Shown here: positions 24,410 to 32,747 of the stretch, piece after piece
Layout of the letters: every line of letters begins with the position of its first letter
Position numbering within the stretch: the first letter of the stretch is position 1
NCBI RefSeq assembly: GCF_002803515.1
Contig: NZ_PHQX01000001.1
Span: 1,612,001-1,676,000, forward strand
DNA from: Stenotrophomonas lactitubi
Lineage (GTDB): Bacteria > Pseudomonadota > Gammaproteobacteria > Xanthomonadales > Xanthomonadaceae
Length of the DNA stretch: 64,000 nucleotides
Direction: 5' to 3'
Translations under genes and position numbers: made by a program
The notes under the pieces: generated by a model
What the model saw: only the letters and a program-made list of their open reading frames with translations
Told to the model about the DNA's origin: nothing
The model's database searches: none

Positions 24410-24656
24410 ATCCACGCATGGCGTGGATCTACTGGTCGCGCGATCTCTTGGTAGATCCACGCCATGCGTGGATGGCGCAGTATCCAAACGGGCGCAATGC
24501 CAGTAGATCCACGCCATGCGTGGATGGCGCAGTATCCAAACGGCCGCAATGCCGGTAGATCCATGCCATGCGTGGATGGCGCAGTATCCAAACGGGCGTA
24601 ATGCCAGCAGATCCACGCCAAGCGTGGATGGCGTGGTGCCGGATGCATTCCGCCGG
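24410..24656. repeat. Tandem array of SMAG elements with a 52-bp period
   Basis: One inverted SMAG (24410-24432, directly after the Nudix stop) is followed by four plus-orientation heads at 24451, 24503, 24555 and 24607, exactly 52 bp apart. The unit is the hairpin plus a constant spacer (GGCGCAGTATCCAAACGG...). The last head is GCAG and its stem has a mismatch, so it is decaying. The constant spacers rule out CRISPR. Confidence 0.9.
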
Positions 24657-24678
24657 GGCCCGCCCGGCGGCGCGCCAC

Positions 24679-25920
24679 TCAATACAGGATGCGCGTGCGC
24701 AACGTGCCCGGAATCGCCGCCAGCTCGTCACGCACCGCGCTGGCCTGTTCCTCGCTGGCGGTGATGTCGATCACCACGTAACCCACCTTCGGGTCGGTGC
24801 GCAGGAACTGGCCGTCGATGTTGACGTTGTGCCGCGAGAAGATCTCGTTGACCTTGGACAGCACGCCCGGCACGTTCTGGTGGATGTGCAGCAGGCGCAG
24901 GCTGTCGGCGTGCTCGGGCAGGGTCACTTCGGGGAAGTTGACCGCCGACAGGGTGCTGCCGTTGTCGCTGTAGCGCACCAGCTTGGCGGCCACTTCGATG
25001 CCGATGTTGTCCTGTGCTTCCAGCGTGCTGCCGCCCACGTGCGGAGTCAGGATCACGTTGTCGTGGCGGGTCAATGGTGATTCGAAGATATCGCCGTTGC
25101 CCTTCGGCTCGACCGGGAACACGTCCAGCGCCGCGCCACCGATGTGGCCGCTGGCCAGCGCAGCATCCAGCGCATCGATGTCGACCACGGTGCCGCGCGC
25201 AGCGTTGATCAGGTGCGCGCCACGGCGCATCTTCGCCAGCTCGGTGCTGCCGATCATCCACTGCGTGGACGGCGTCTCCGGCACGTGCAGGGTGACGATG
25301 TCGGCGCGCGCCAGCAGGTCATCCAGGCTGGCCGCGGCACGGGCATTGCCCAGCGACAGCTTGGTTTCCACGTCGTGGAAGATCACCTGCATGCCCAGCG
25401 ATTCGGCCAGTACGCCCACCTGGGTGCCGATATGCCCGTAGCCGATGATGCCCAGCACCTTGCCGCGCACCTCATGGCTGCCGCTGGCCGACTTCGACCA
25501 GCCACCGCGATGGCATTCGGCGTTCTTCTGCGGGATGCCGCGGGTCAGCATGATCGCTTCGGCGATCACCAGCTCGGCGACGCTGCGGGTATTGGAGTAG
25601 GGCGCGTTGAATACCGGAATACCGGCCAGCTCGGCCGCATCCAGGTCGACCTGGTTGGTGCCGATGCAGAAGCAGCCGACCGCGATCAGGCGCTTGGCCT
25701 CGGCCAGCACCTCGGCGCTGAGCTGGGTGCGCGAACGGATGCCGACGATGTGCGCCTCGGCGATGCGCGCCTTCAGTTCGTCCTCGGGCAGTGCCTTGGT
25801 GTGCGCCTCGATCTGGCTGTAGCCGGCGGCGCTGAACACCTCCACGGCGGTCTGGCTGACCCCCTCCAACAACAGCACGCGGATATCCTGCTTCGGGAAC
25901 GAGGTCTTCTTCGGCGACAT
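24679..25920 (-). CDS. serA: D-3-phosphoglycerate dehydrogenase
   Basis: A 413-residue cytoplasmic enzyme that oxidises 3-phosphoglycerate to 3-phosphohydroxypyruvate in serine synthesis. The substrate domain begins IRVLLLEGVS, the NAD motif is GIIGYGHIGTQVG, the catalytic Arg is in NAARGTVVD and the His in LTPHVGGST. A C-terminal ACT domain (RLLHIHQNVPGVLSKVNEIF) suggests feedback inhibition by serine. The length matches the E. coli type. The ORF is open to 26001 but MSPKKTSFPKQ at 25920 is the likely start. It is divergent from the FAD-linked dehydrogenase. Confidence 0.95.
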   Translation of the reverse strand: MSPKKTSFPKQDIRVLLLEGVSQTAVEVFSAAGYSQIEAHTKALPEDELKARIAEAHIVGIRSRTQLSAEVLAEAKRLIAVGCFCIGTNQVDLDAAELAGIPVFNAPYSNTRSVAELVIAEAIMLTRGIPQKNAECHRGGWSKSASGSHEVRGKVLGIIGYGHIGTQVGVLAESLGMQVIFHDVETKLSLGNARAAASLDDLLARADIVTLHVPETPSTQWMIGSTELAKMRRGAHLINAARGTVVDIDALDAALASGHIGGAALDVFPVEPKGNGDIFESPLTRHDNVILTPHVGGSTLEAQDNIGIEVAAKLVRYSDNGSTLSAVNFPEVTLPEHADSLRLLHIHQNVPGVLSKVNEIFSRHNVNIDGQFLRTDPKVGYVVIDITASEEQASAVRDELAAIPGTLRTRILY

Positions 25921-26089
25921 GGGGCGGCACGGCCAGTGGGACAGGGGCTGACCACTATGCCAGATCGCAACGCCCATGGTGCAGTGCGCAATTGGTTGCA
26001 ACTGCAGCTATTGATGGCGCTGCAGGGCTGGACGCTGGGCCCGGCCGCTGGCACGCTTGCCCGTTCTTCACGCACCGCGCTGGACCGTC

Positions 26090-27478
26090 ATGACCGATTC
26101 CCGCATCGCCTCGTTGCAGCAGGCCTGTCCCGGCCTGAAGCTGAAGACCGACCCTGCCGACCTGGAGCATTACGGGCGCGACTGGACCCGGCGCTGGACG
26201 CCGGCGCCGCTGGCGATCGCGTTGCCGGCCACGGTGGAAGAAGTGCAGGCGGTGATGCGCTGGAGCGCGGCCGAAGGCGTGGCAGTGGTTCCGTCCGGTG
26301 GTCGCACCGGCCTGTCCGGCGGCGCGGTGGCGGCCCATGGCGAGCTGGTGCTGAGCCTGGAACGGATGAACAAGGCGCTGGACTACGATGCCGTCGACCG
26401 TACCCTGGTGGTGCAGGCCGGCATGCCGTTGGAGGCGCTGCACAACGCCGCGCTGGAGCACGGCCTCATCTATCCGGTGGACTTCGCTGCACGCGGCTCG
26501 TGTTCGATCGGCGGCAACATCGCCACCAATGCCGGTGGCATCCGGGTGATCCGCTACGGCAATACCCGCGAATGGATCGCAGGACTGAAGGTGGTCACCG
26601 CCACGGGCGAACTGCTCGAGCTCAACAAGGGCCTGATCAAGAACTCCAGCGGCTACGATTTCCGCCAGCTGCTGATCGGCTCGGAAGGCACCCTGGGCGT
26701 GATCGTCGAGGCCACGGTGAAACTCACCGACCCGCCGCCGGCCAGCAACGTGATGCTGCTGGCGCTGCCCAGCTTCGACGTGCTGATGCAGGTGTTCGCC
26801 GCCTTCCGCGCGCGACTGCAGCTGCAGGCGTTCGAATTCTTCACCGACCGTGCGCTGGAGCACGTGCTGTCACACGGCGCGCAGGCACCGTTCGATGAAG
26901 TACACCCCTATTACGTGGTGACCGAATTCGCTGCCGGCGATGAAGCGCAGGAAGCTGCGGCAATGGCCGCCTTCGAAGACTGCATGGGCAATGGCTGGGT
27001 CAGCGACGGGGTGATCAGTGCCAGCGATGCCCAGGCGGCGCAGCTGTGGCGCCTGCGCGAGGGCATCACCGAGGCGCTGGCGCGCTACAAGCCCTACAAG
27101 AACGATGTCTCGGTGCGGATCTCGTCGATGCCGGCGTTCCTGGCCGAGACCCAGGCGCTGATCGGCGACGCCTACCCGCATTTCGATGTGGTCTGGTTCG
27201 GCCATATCGGTGACGGCAACCTGCACATCAATGTGCTCAAGCCGGATGACACCAGCGATGCCGACTTCGTGACCCAGTGCGAGCACGTGACCAAGCTGCT
27301 GGCGCAGGTGCTGGCGCGCTTCAATGGCAGCATTTCGGCCGAGCACGGCATCGGCCTGGTCAAGAAGGGCTACCTGGACAGCACCCGTGGCCCGGCCGAG
27401 ATCGGGCTGATGAAGGCGGTCAAGCGCGCGTTCGATCCCGAAGGGCGGCTGAATCCCGGAAAGTTGTTCGACCTTTGA
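26090..27478 (+). CDS. FAD-linked D-2-hydroxyacid dehydrogenase, probable D-2-hydroxyglutarate dehydrogenase
   Basis: A 462-residue GlcD/D-LDH-like flavoprotein. The FAD_binding_4 domain has VPSGGRTGLSGGAV and GSCSIGGNIATNAGGIRVIRYG; the C-terminal FAD-oxidase domain ends with WFGHIGDGNLHIN, ISAEHGIGLVKK and FDPEGRLNPGKLF. Known relatives oxidise D-lactate, glycolate or D-2-hydroxyglutarate. SerA reduces 2-oxoglutarate to D-2-hydroxyglutarate as a side reaction that drives phosphoglycerate oxidation, and in Pseudomonas a D-2-hydroxyglutarate dehydrogenase recycles it. The divergent pairing with serA makes that role likely. The ATG at 26090 is preferred to 26057. Confidence 0.85.
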   Translation: MTDSRIASLQQACPGLKLKTDPADLEHYGRDWTRRWTPAPLAIALPATVEEVQAVMRWSAAEGVAVVPSGGRTGLSGGAVAAHGELVLSLERMNKALDYDAVDRTLVVQAGMPLEALHNAALEHGLIYPVDFAARGSCSIGGNIATNAGGIRVIRYGNTREWIAGLKVVTATGELLELNKGLIKNSSGYDFRQLLIGSEGTLGVIVEATVKLTDPPPASNVMLLALPSFDVLMQVFAAFRARLQLQAFEFFTDRALEHVLSHGAQAPFDEVHPYYVVTEFAAGDEAQEAAAMAAFEDCMGNGWVSDGVISASDAQAAQLWRLREGITEALARYKPYKNDVSVRISSMPAFLAETQALIGDAYPHFDVVWFGHIGDGNLHINVLKPDDTSDADFVTQCEHVTKLLAQVLARFNGSISAEHGIGLVKKGYLDSTRGPAEIGLMKAVKRAFDPEGRLNPGKLFDL

Positions 27479-27525
27479 CACGGGCAAAGACTTCACCCAG
27501 CCGTTACGCTCCACCCACCCAATCG

Positions 27526-27840
27526 ATGAACTCCCTGACCATGATCCGTCCGCTTCTGCTGGTTGCCCTGTTGTCCCTGCCGCTGGCCGGCTTCGCTTCG
27601 AGCTTTGCCGGCACCTCGGCCGGGTCGGCGACGGGCGCTTCTTCGGGTTCCTCGGGCAGCAGCTCGGGCGATGACAAGGTGGTGCTGGCTGCACGCGATG
27701 ATGCGGCGGCTTTTGTCGCCAGCGATGGCCAGATCCGTGGCGCACGCCTGCAGGCGGCACTGGTGCACCTGCGCGAGCACGATGCAGCTGCACAGCAGCA
27801 GAGCGACCTGCAGCTGGCGCGCGCGCTTCTGGCGCGTTGA
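27526..27840 (+). CDS. DUF2388-family small exported protein
   Basis: A 104-residue protein with a signal peptide (LLLVALLSLPLAGFA), a Ser/Gly-rich linker, and a conserved C-terminal half: DDKVVLAARDDAAAFVASDG, GARLQAAL and SDLQLARALLAR. This pattern matches the DUF2388 family known from Pseudomonas, of unknown function and presumably periplasmic. Two ATG codons (27526 and 27541) are possible; neither has a clear ribosome site. The DUF4105 gene follows after 40 bp, an arrangement I associate with this family in pseudomonads, which suggests joint action at the cell envelope. Confidence 0.72.
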   Translation: MNSLTMIRPLLLVALLSLPLAGFASSFAGTSAGSATGASSGSSGSSSGDDKVVLAARDDAAAFVASDGQIRGARLQAALVHLREHDAAAQQQSDLQLARALLAR

Positions 27841-27852
27841 TCCAGCGCCCGG

Positions 27853-27923
27853 GTAGTGCCGGCCGCTGGCCGGCAACCTCATGACATCTGTTCGGAGCGC
27901 AGCCACGCATGGCGTGGCTCTAC
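27853..27923. repeat. Two SMAG elements around and inside the start of the DUF4105 gene
   Basis: The first (27853-27875, plus) has GTAG and stem TGCCGGCC/GGCCGGCA and ends 5 bp before the ATG at 27881. The second (27901-27923, minus) has stem AGCCACGC/GCGTGGCT and CTAC and lies within codons 7-15, so it encodes part of the signal peptide. Confidence 0.75.
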
Positions 27924-29680
27924 TGCTGATCGCTCACGCTGCGCATGCGGCTGAGCGCCTGCAGCTGGACCCGACCGGGCTGAGCCCGGCGCAGCAGCAG
28001 GTGGCGACGCAGACACTGAGTGATGTGCAGTCGCTGCTGCCGGAAGGCCTGCTGCGGGCATTGCCCGCGCAGGTAAAGGTCGGCTGGCGTGACGACCTGC
28101 CCGCGAACGTACATGGCCGTGCCTTCGCCGGACGCATCGCGCTGCGTCGCGACCTGCTGGATGATGACGTGGCCGGTGCCCGCCGCGCGCGGCGTAGCGC
28201 GCTGGTGCATGAACTGACCCATGTCGCCGACCGCACTGTTGCGAACTGGTCGCGCAGCGCCCGCTGGCGTGACCTTGCAGGTTGGCAGCGCAAACCCTGG
28301 CACCTGGGCCGTGGCGACAACGCCTTCCGCGACCGCAGTCCCGATGCCTATGAACTGACCGACCCGACCGAGTACCTGGCGGTGAACGCCGAACACTTCG
28401 TGCTCGATGCCGAGTTCGCGTGCCGGCGCCCGGCGCTGGCGCAATGGTATCGCGCACACTTCGGTACGCCGCCATCGTTGCCTGCGCCGCACTGCGCGGG
28501 CACCGTTCCGTTGCTGCAGGCCGACGCGGAAGAGGGCGCCGCGTCGCTGCTGGCACTGGACCCGGCCCGCGTCTACGCCGTGGACTATCTGTTCGCCGAA
28601 GGCAGTGCGCAGCCGATGAGCCGCTGGGGCCACAGCATGCTGCGACTGGTGATCTGCCGTCCTGGCCGCGCACCGGGACCGGACTGCAGGCTGGACCTGG
28701 AGCATCACCGGGTGCTGTCCTTTCGCGCCTTCGTCGGCGACGTGCAGATTTCCAACTGGCGCGGCCTGACCGGTGGCTATCCTTCGCGCCTGTTCGTGCT
28801 GCCGCTGCAGCAGGTGGTGGACGAGTACACCAAGGTCGAACTGCGCGGACTGGCCTCGCTGCCGCTGCAGCTGGACCGCAGTGAGATCGCCAGCCTGCTC
28901 GAGCGCACTGCACAGGTGCACTGGAGCTATGACGGCCGCTATTACTTCGTCAGCAACAACTGCGCGGTGGAGACGGCGAAGTTGCTGCAGGCAGGTGTTC
29001 CGCGTCTGGGCGAAGCCGGCCTGGCACAGCTGAGCCCGCGCGGGCTGCGGCGACGGCTGGCGCGGCTGCACGCCCTGGACGAGCAGGTGCTGGCCGATCC
29101 CGCGCAGGCACAGGCGCAGGGCTACTACTTTGCGTCCGCGCGCGATCACTTCCAGCAGTTGTTCTCGGTTGCCGCAGCGCAGATGGCATTGCCGGCGCGC
29201 GATGTGCGCGCATGGCTGGCGCTGCCGGCGCAACAGCGCGCACCGTGGCTGCTGCGCGGTGATGTGCGTGCCAGCGCCGGCCTGCTGTTGTTGGAACAGG
29301 CGGCGCAGCGGCGCGCGGAACTGCGGTCACGCGACGCACTGAAGCGACGGTTGCTGGCCGACCCGGACAGCGCGGCCACCCGTTCGCTGCGTGCGTTGCT
29401 GGAACAGAGCGGCCAGTGGTTGCGCCCGGGCCAGTTGCTGGCCGACGCTGGTTACGGCCTGCCGCAGGCGGAAGAACAGGCGGAAGTTGCACGGGCAGTG
29501 GCCGCTGCCAGCGCACAGACGGTACCCGCCTGGCAGGCGCTGCGTGTGCAGCTGCGCGCGCAGTTGCCGCCATCACAGCAGCGCGAGCTGGATGACATCG
29601 ACCGCAATCTCGCTGTGTTGGGTGCGCGGGTGCGTGAGCAGGCCGCCGAAGTGCCGCCTACTGGCGCGGCAGCTCGATGA
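27881..29680 (+). CDS. Exported protein with HExxH metalloprotease-like motif and DUF4105 (Lnb-like) domain
   Basis: A 599-residue protein. After a signal peptide (VALLLIAHAAHA) the N-terminal third has HELTH (His110-His114) and a downstream TEYLAVNAEHF, suggesting a gluzincin-like zinc site. The middle is a DUF4105 domain with RWGHSMLRL (His251) and FVSNNCAVETAKLL (Cys361), a His/Cys pair like that of the lipoprotein N-acyltransferase Lnb family. The C-terminal 200 residues are Ala/Arg/Gln-rich and probably helical. Function is unproven; envelope lipoprotein or peptide processing is plausible. There is no ribosome site because repeats lie directly upstream. Its last 23 bp overlap the 3' end of smeSy on the other strand. 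Confidence 0.78.
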   Translation: MTSVRSAATHGVALLLIAHAAHAAERLQLDPTGLSPAQQQVATQTLSDVQSLLPEGLLRALPAQVKVGWRDDLPANVHGRAFAGRIALRRDLLDDDVAGARRARRSALVHELTHVADRTVANWSRSARWRDLAGWQRKPWHLGRGDNAFRDRSPDAYELTDPTEYLAVNAEHFVLDAEFACRRPALAQWYRAHFGTPPSLPAPHCAGTVPLLQADAEEGAASLLALDPARVYAVDYLFAEGSAQPMSRWGHSMLRLVICRPGRAPGPDCRLDLEHHRVLSFRAFVGDVQISNWRGLTGGYPSRLFVLPLQQVVDEYTKVELRGLASLPLQLDRSEIASLLERTAQVHWSYDGRYYFVSNNCAVETAKLLQAGVPRLGEAGLAQLSPRGLRRRLARLHALDEQVLADPAQAQAQGYYFASARDHFQQLFSVAAAQMALPARDVRAWLALPAQQRAPWLLRGDVRASAGLLLLEQAAQRRAELRSRDALKRRLLADPDSAATRSLRALLEQSGQWLRPGQLLADAGYGLPQAEEQAEVARAVAAASAQTVPAWQALRVQLRAQLPPSQQRELDDIDRNLAVLGARVREQAAEVPPTGAAAR

Positions 29681-30725
29681 CGAAACGACTGCCTCCGGCC
29701 GTGCCCGGCGTGCAGTAGACCTGGCCGCCGTGCGCATCGGCGATGGCCTTGACCACCGCCAGGCCGAGGCCACTGCCGCCGCCCAGGCGCGATCGTGAGC
29801 CGTCGCCGCGCATGAACGGATTGAAGATGTCCGCGTGCAGGGTCGGGTCGATACCGGGGCCTTCGTCCTCGATCGCCACCTGCACGTGGGCCACGGTGTC
29901 ATGCACGGCGATGCGTACCTTGCCCGGGTTGGCATAGCGGCGCGCGTTCTCCAGCAAGGCCAGCAGCGCCTGCCGCAACCGCGTCGGGTCGCAATGGGCG
30001 GGGTGCTCTTCGCGGCTGGTTTCCAGCTCCAGCACGAAGCCGGCGCTGCGGAAGGCAGGATCGACCAGGGTCATCACCGAATGCACTTCGGCCACAACGT
30101 CGGTGCGGGCGCGGCGCACATCGAGGCGGGCATTGTCGGCCAGGCTCAGTACCCGCAGGTCCTCGATCAGCCGCGACAGGCCCTCGACCTGCGCCAGCAG
30201 GCTGCGGAACTGCGACTCATCAGGCTGGAACACGCCTTCGGCGAGGCCCTGCAGGCGGCCGCGCAGGATTGTCACCGGCGTGCGCAGTTCGTGGGCGATG
30301 GCCGCGTGCCACATTACCCGTTCGCTTTCCATGTGCTGCAGGCGGCGCGCCATCGCATTGAAGTCGTCCACCAGCGCTGCGACCTCGCCGGGGGAGTTGG
30401 CCTCGGCCGTGGCGCGCGCGCCGAGATCGCCGCCGGCCAGCGCACGTACGCTGTCCACCAGTGAATTGAGCGGCGACAGGATGCGATGGGCCAGACGGAA
30501 CGAGGCGGCGATCGCCAGCGCCAGCCCGGTCAGGATCACCCCGACCATCCACGCCAGTTCAGGCCCAGTCGGCAGCCATCCTTCCGGCTCTTCGGCGCTG
30601 GCCGGGAAGAACTCGATCAGTACCGCATACAGCAGCCACGAAGAGAGGATCACCATCACGATGACGCCGACGACCATCAGCGACATCGACACGATGATGT
30701 GCCGGCTGAGCCCGGAGCGGCGCAT
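29658..30725 (-). CDS. smeSy: Sensor histidine kinase of the SmeSyRy system
   Basis: A 355-residue inner-membrane kinase. Two transmembrane helices (about residues 10-35 and 60-80) flank a short periplasmic loop containing EEPEGWLPTGPE. A HAMP domain (SPLNSLVDSVRALAGGDLGA), a HisKA helix with the phospho-acceptor His in AAIAHELRTP, and an HATPase domain with N, G1 and G2 boxes (LLENARRYA, EDEGPGIDP, GSGLGLAVVK) follow. The start overlaps the regulator's stop (TGATG). Synteny with the divergent RND pump identifies it as SmeSy, which in S. maltophilia controls SmeYZ and affects SmeDEF. BaeS-like kinases of other species are the nearest alternative. Confidence 0.85.
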   Translation of the reverse strand: MRRSGLSRHIIVSMSLMVVGVIVMVILSSWLLYAVLIEFFPASAEEPEGWLPTGPELAWMVGVILTGLALAIAASFRLAHRILSPLNSLVDSVRALAGGDLGARATAEANSPGEVAALVDDFNAMARRLQHMESERVMWHAAIAHELRTPVTILRGRLQGLAEGVFQPDESQFRSLLAQVEGLSRLIEDLRVLSLADNARLDVRRARTDVVAEVHSVMTLVDPAFRSAGFVLELETSREEHPAHCDPTRLRQALLALLENARRYANPGKVRIAVHDTVAHVQVAIEDEGPGIDPTLHADIFNPFMRGDGSRSRLGGGSGLGLAVVKAIADAHGGQVYCTPGTAGGSRFVIELPRQ

Positions 30726-31441
30726 CAGCGGTCTGCCATCAGGCGGTAGCCGACACCGCGCACGCTGGCCGGAATCTGGGTGAGGCCCACTTCGTCCAGT
30801 TTGCGCCGCAGCTTGCTGACATGGCTGTCCACGGTGCGTTCCAGCGCTTCGCTTTCCGGCAGGCATTCGTGCATCAGCTCGCTGCGACTGAAGATCCGTG
30901 ACGGCGCCAATGCCATGCAATGCAGCAGCTTGAACTCGGTCAGCGTCAACAGCAGCTCGTGGCTGTAGCCGTCGCCTTCCACATGCACCGCGTGGGTGGC
31001 GGTGTCGATCAGCAGCGGGCCGACGCGCAGGGCACTGGGCGCATCCGCCCGCGAACTGCGCAGCGTACGCCGCAGTACTGCGCGAACGCGTGCCGCCACC
31101 TCGGCGGGGTTGAACGGCTTGACTACATAGTCATCCGCGCCCATCCGCAGTGCGGTCAGCTTGTCCAGATCCTGGTCCAGCGCGGTCAGCATGATGACCG
31201 GCGTTTCGCCGCGCTGGCGCAGCTGGGTCAGCACGCTCCAGCCATCCAGCCGCGGCAGCTGCACGTCCAGCAGTACAAGGTCCGGGCGCATGCTGCGATG
31301 CATGTCCAATGCAATCTGGCCATCGGCCGCACGCAGGGTGCGCAGGCCCTCGCGTTCAAGGTAGGCGGCAAGAATGTCGGCGATCTCGGCTTCGTCCTCG
31401 ACGATCAGGACCAGCGCCGCGAGGGCAGGGGAGGCATGCAT
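30725..31441 (-). CDS. smeRy: OmpR-family response regulator of the SmeSyRy system
   Basis: A 238-residue regulator. The receiver domain has LIVEDEAEIADIL, the phosphorylated Asp in LVLLDVQLPRLDGW, Thr in VIMLTALD and Lys in DDYVVKPFNPAE. A winged-helix DNA-binding domain follows (LTLTEFKLLHCMALAPSRIF, ERTVDSHVSKLRRKL, SVRGVGYRL). The ATG at 31441 is preferred over 31486. It is translationally coupled to the kinase and divergent from smeY across 130 bp, so it can act directly on the pump promoter. Confidence 0.87.
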   Translation of the reverse strand: MHASPALAALVLIVEDEAEIADILAAYLEREGLRTLRAADGQIALDMHRSMRPDLVLLDVQLPRLDGWSVLTQLRQRGETPVIMLTALDQDLDKLTALRMGADDYVVKPFNPAEVAARVRAVLRRTLRSSRADAPSALRVGPLLIDTATHAVHVEGDGYSHELLLTLTEFKLLHCMALAPSRIFSRSELMHECLPESEALERTVDSHVSKLRRKLDEVGLTQIPASVRGVGYRLMADR

Positions 31442-31571
31442 GGCAAGGCGAGGCCGGAAGGTGCTTGCCCTCCATCGTATCTCCACAGTTCCTCCATCGA
31501 AACCCCATCATCGCCACGCACACTGCGCGCTTCATGATTCGTCAGCCGCGTCTGCGGCACTGTGCACAGCA

Positions 31572-32726
31572 ATGAGAACCTTCAGGACTCCGGTCGCGCT
31601 GGTCGCGACCTTCGCCTTGGCCATGACGGCCTGCTCCCGCCCCGAACCCACCGTCGAAGCCGTGCCGCGTGTCAGCGTGGTTACGGTCGGCCCGCAGGTG
31701 GTGCAGCGTGATGATGAACTGCCCGGTCGGGTGGCGGCGGTGCGCACCGCGCAGATCCGTGCGCAGGTCGGCGGCATCGTGCAGCGCCGGATGTTCGAGC
31801 AGGGCGCGGAAGTACATGCCGGGGAGCCACTGTTCCAGATCGACCCGGCGGCGTTCCGCGCCGACGTCGATTCGGCGCTGGCGGCCCTGCAGCGCAGTGA
31901 GGCCGCCCTCGGCCGCAGCCGGGTGCAGTCACAGCGGCTGCAGGCACTGGCCGCCGCGCAGGCGGTCAGCCAGCAGCATCGCGACGATGCCAGCGCCGAG
32001 CACGAGCAGGCCCGCGCAGCAGTCAACGAGGCACGCGCGATCCTGGCGCGACGCCAGCTCGATCTGCGCTATGCGACGGTCAGTGCACCGATCGATGGCC
32101 GCATCGACCAGGCATTGGTGACCGAAGGCGCGCTGGTCGGCGTCGCCGATGCCGAGCCGATGGCGGTGGTGCAGCAGATCGACCAGGTCTATGTGGACGT
32201 GCGCCAGCCTGCATCGCAGCTGCAGTCCCTGCGGCGCGGTGCGGTGGACGGCGAGCTGCCGGTGACGATCATCGGCGCGGCGGGTACGCCGCTGCCCGAG
32301 CGCGGCCGGCTGTTGTTCTCCGGTGTCAATGTCGATGCACGCACCGGCGATGTGATCCTGCGCATCCTGGTCGACAACCCTGAGCGGCAGCTGTTGCCGG
32401 GCATGTACGTGCGTGCGCGGGTGCCGCGCGGTGCGCCGGCCAGCGCGCTGCTGCTGCCACAGCAGGCGGTGCTGCGCAGCGCCGGTGGCCAGGCCTATGC
32501 CTGGGTCATCGCCGCCGATGGCAAAGCAGTGATCCGCACGCTGGAGGTGGACGGTAGCGTCAACCGGCAATGGTTGGTGCGGCATGGCCTGAAGGCGGGC
32601 GAGAAGGTCGTGGTGGAAGGCCAGGAGCGCCTGCAGGAGGGCGTGCTGGTCGATCCGCGCGACTGGCAGGTGCCGGTCGCCAGCGCCAACGCCAACGCAA
32701 CGCCGACACCCGCAAGCCAGGGCTGA
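31572..32726 (+). CDS. smeY: RND efflux periplasmic adaptor lipoprotein SmeY
   Basis: A 384-residue membrane-fusion protein. The signal peptide ends in a lipobox (LAMTAC with Cys21). Lipoyl halves (AQIRAQVGGIVQRRMFEQG and LDLRYATVSAPIDGRIDQ) flank an alpha-helical hairpin of about 75 residues, and a beta-barrel and membrane-proximal domain follow. It bridges the RND pump to an outer-membrane channel. The pump gene follows after 21 bp; no channel gene is present, as known for smeYZ, so a channel encoded elsewhere must be used. Confidence 0.87.
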   Translation: MRTFRTPVALVATFALAMTACSRPEPTVEAVPRVSVVTVGPQVVQRDDELPGRVAAVRTAQIRAQVGGIVQRRMFEQGAEVHAGEPLFQIDPAAFRADVDSALAALQRSEAALGRSRVQSQRLQALAAAQAVSQQHRDDASAEHEQARAAVNEARAILARRQLDLRYATVSAPIDGRIDQALVTEGALVGVADAEPMAVVQQIDQVYVDVRQPASQLQSLRRGAVDGELPVTIIGAAGTPLPERGRLLFSGVNVDARTGDVILRILVDNPERQLLPGMYVRARVPRGAPASALLLPQQAVLRSAGGQAYAWVIAADGKAVIRTLEVDGSVNRQWLVRHGLKAGEKVVVEGQERLQEGVLVDPRDWQVPVASANANATPTPASQG

Positions 32727-32747
32727 GCCCTTCCAGGAACCTACGAC

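Noticed and set aside
24451..24656. Evenly spaced repeats resembling a CRISPR array
   Set aside because: The spacers are constant, the period is 52 bp, and each unit is a GTAG-headed SMAG hairpin. There are no cas genes.
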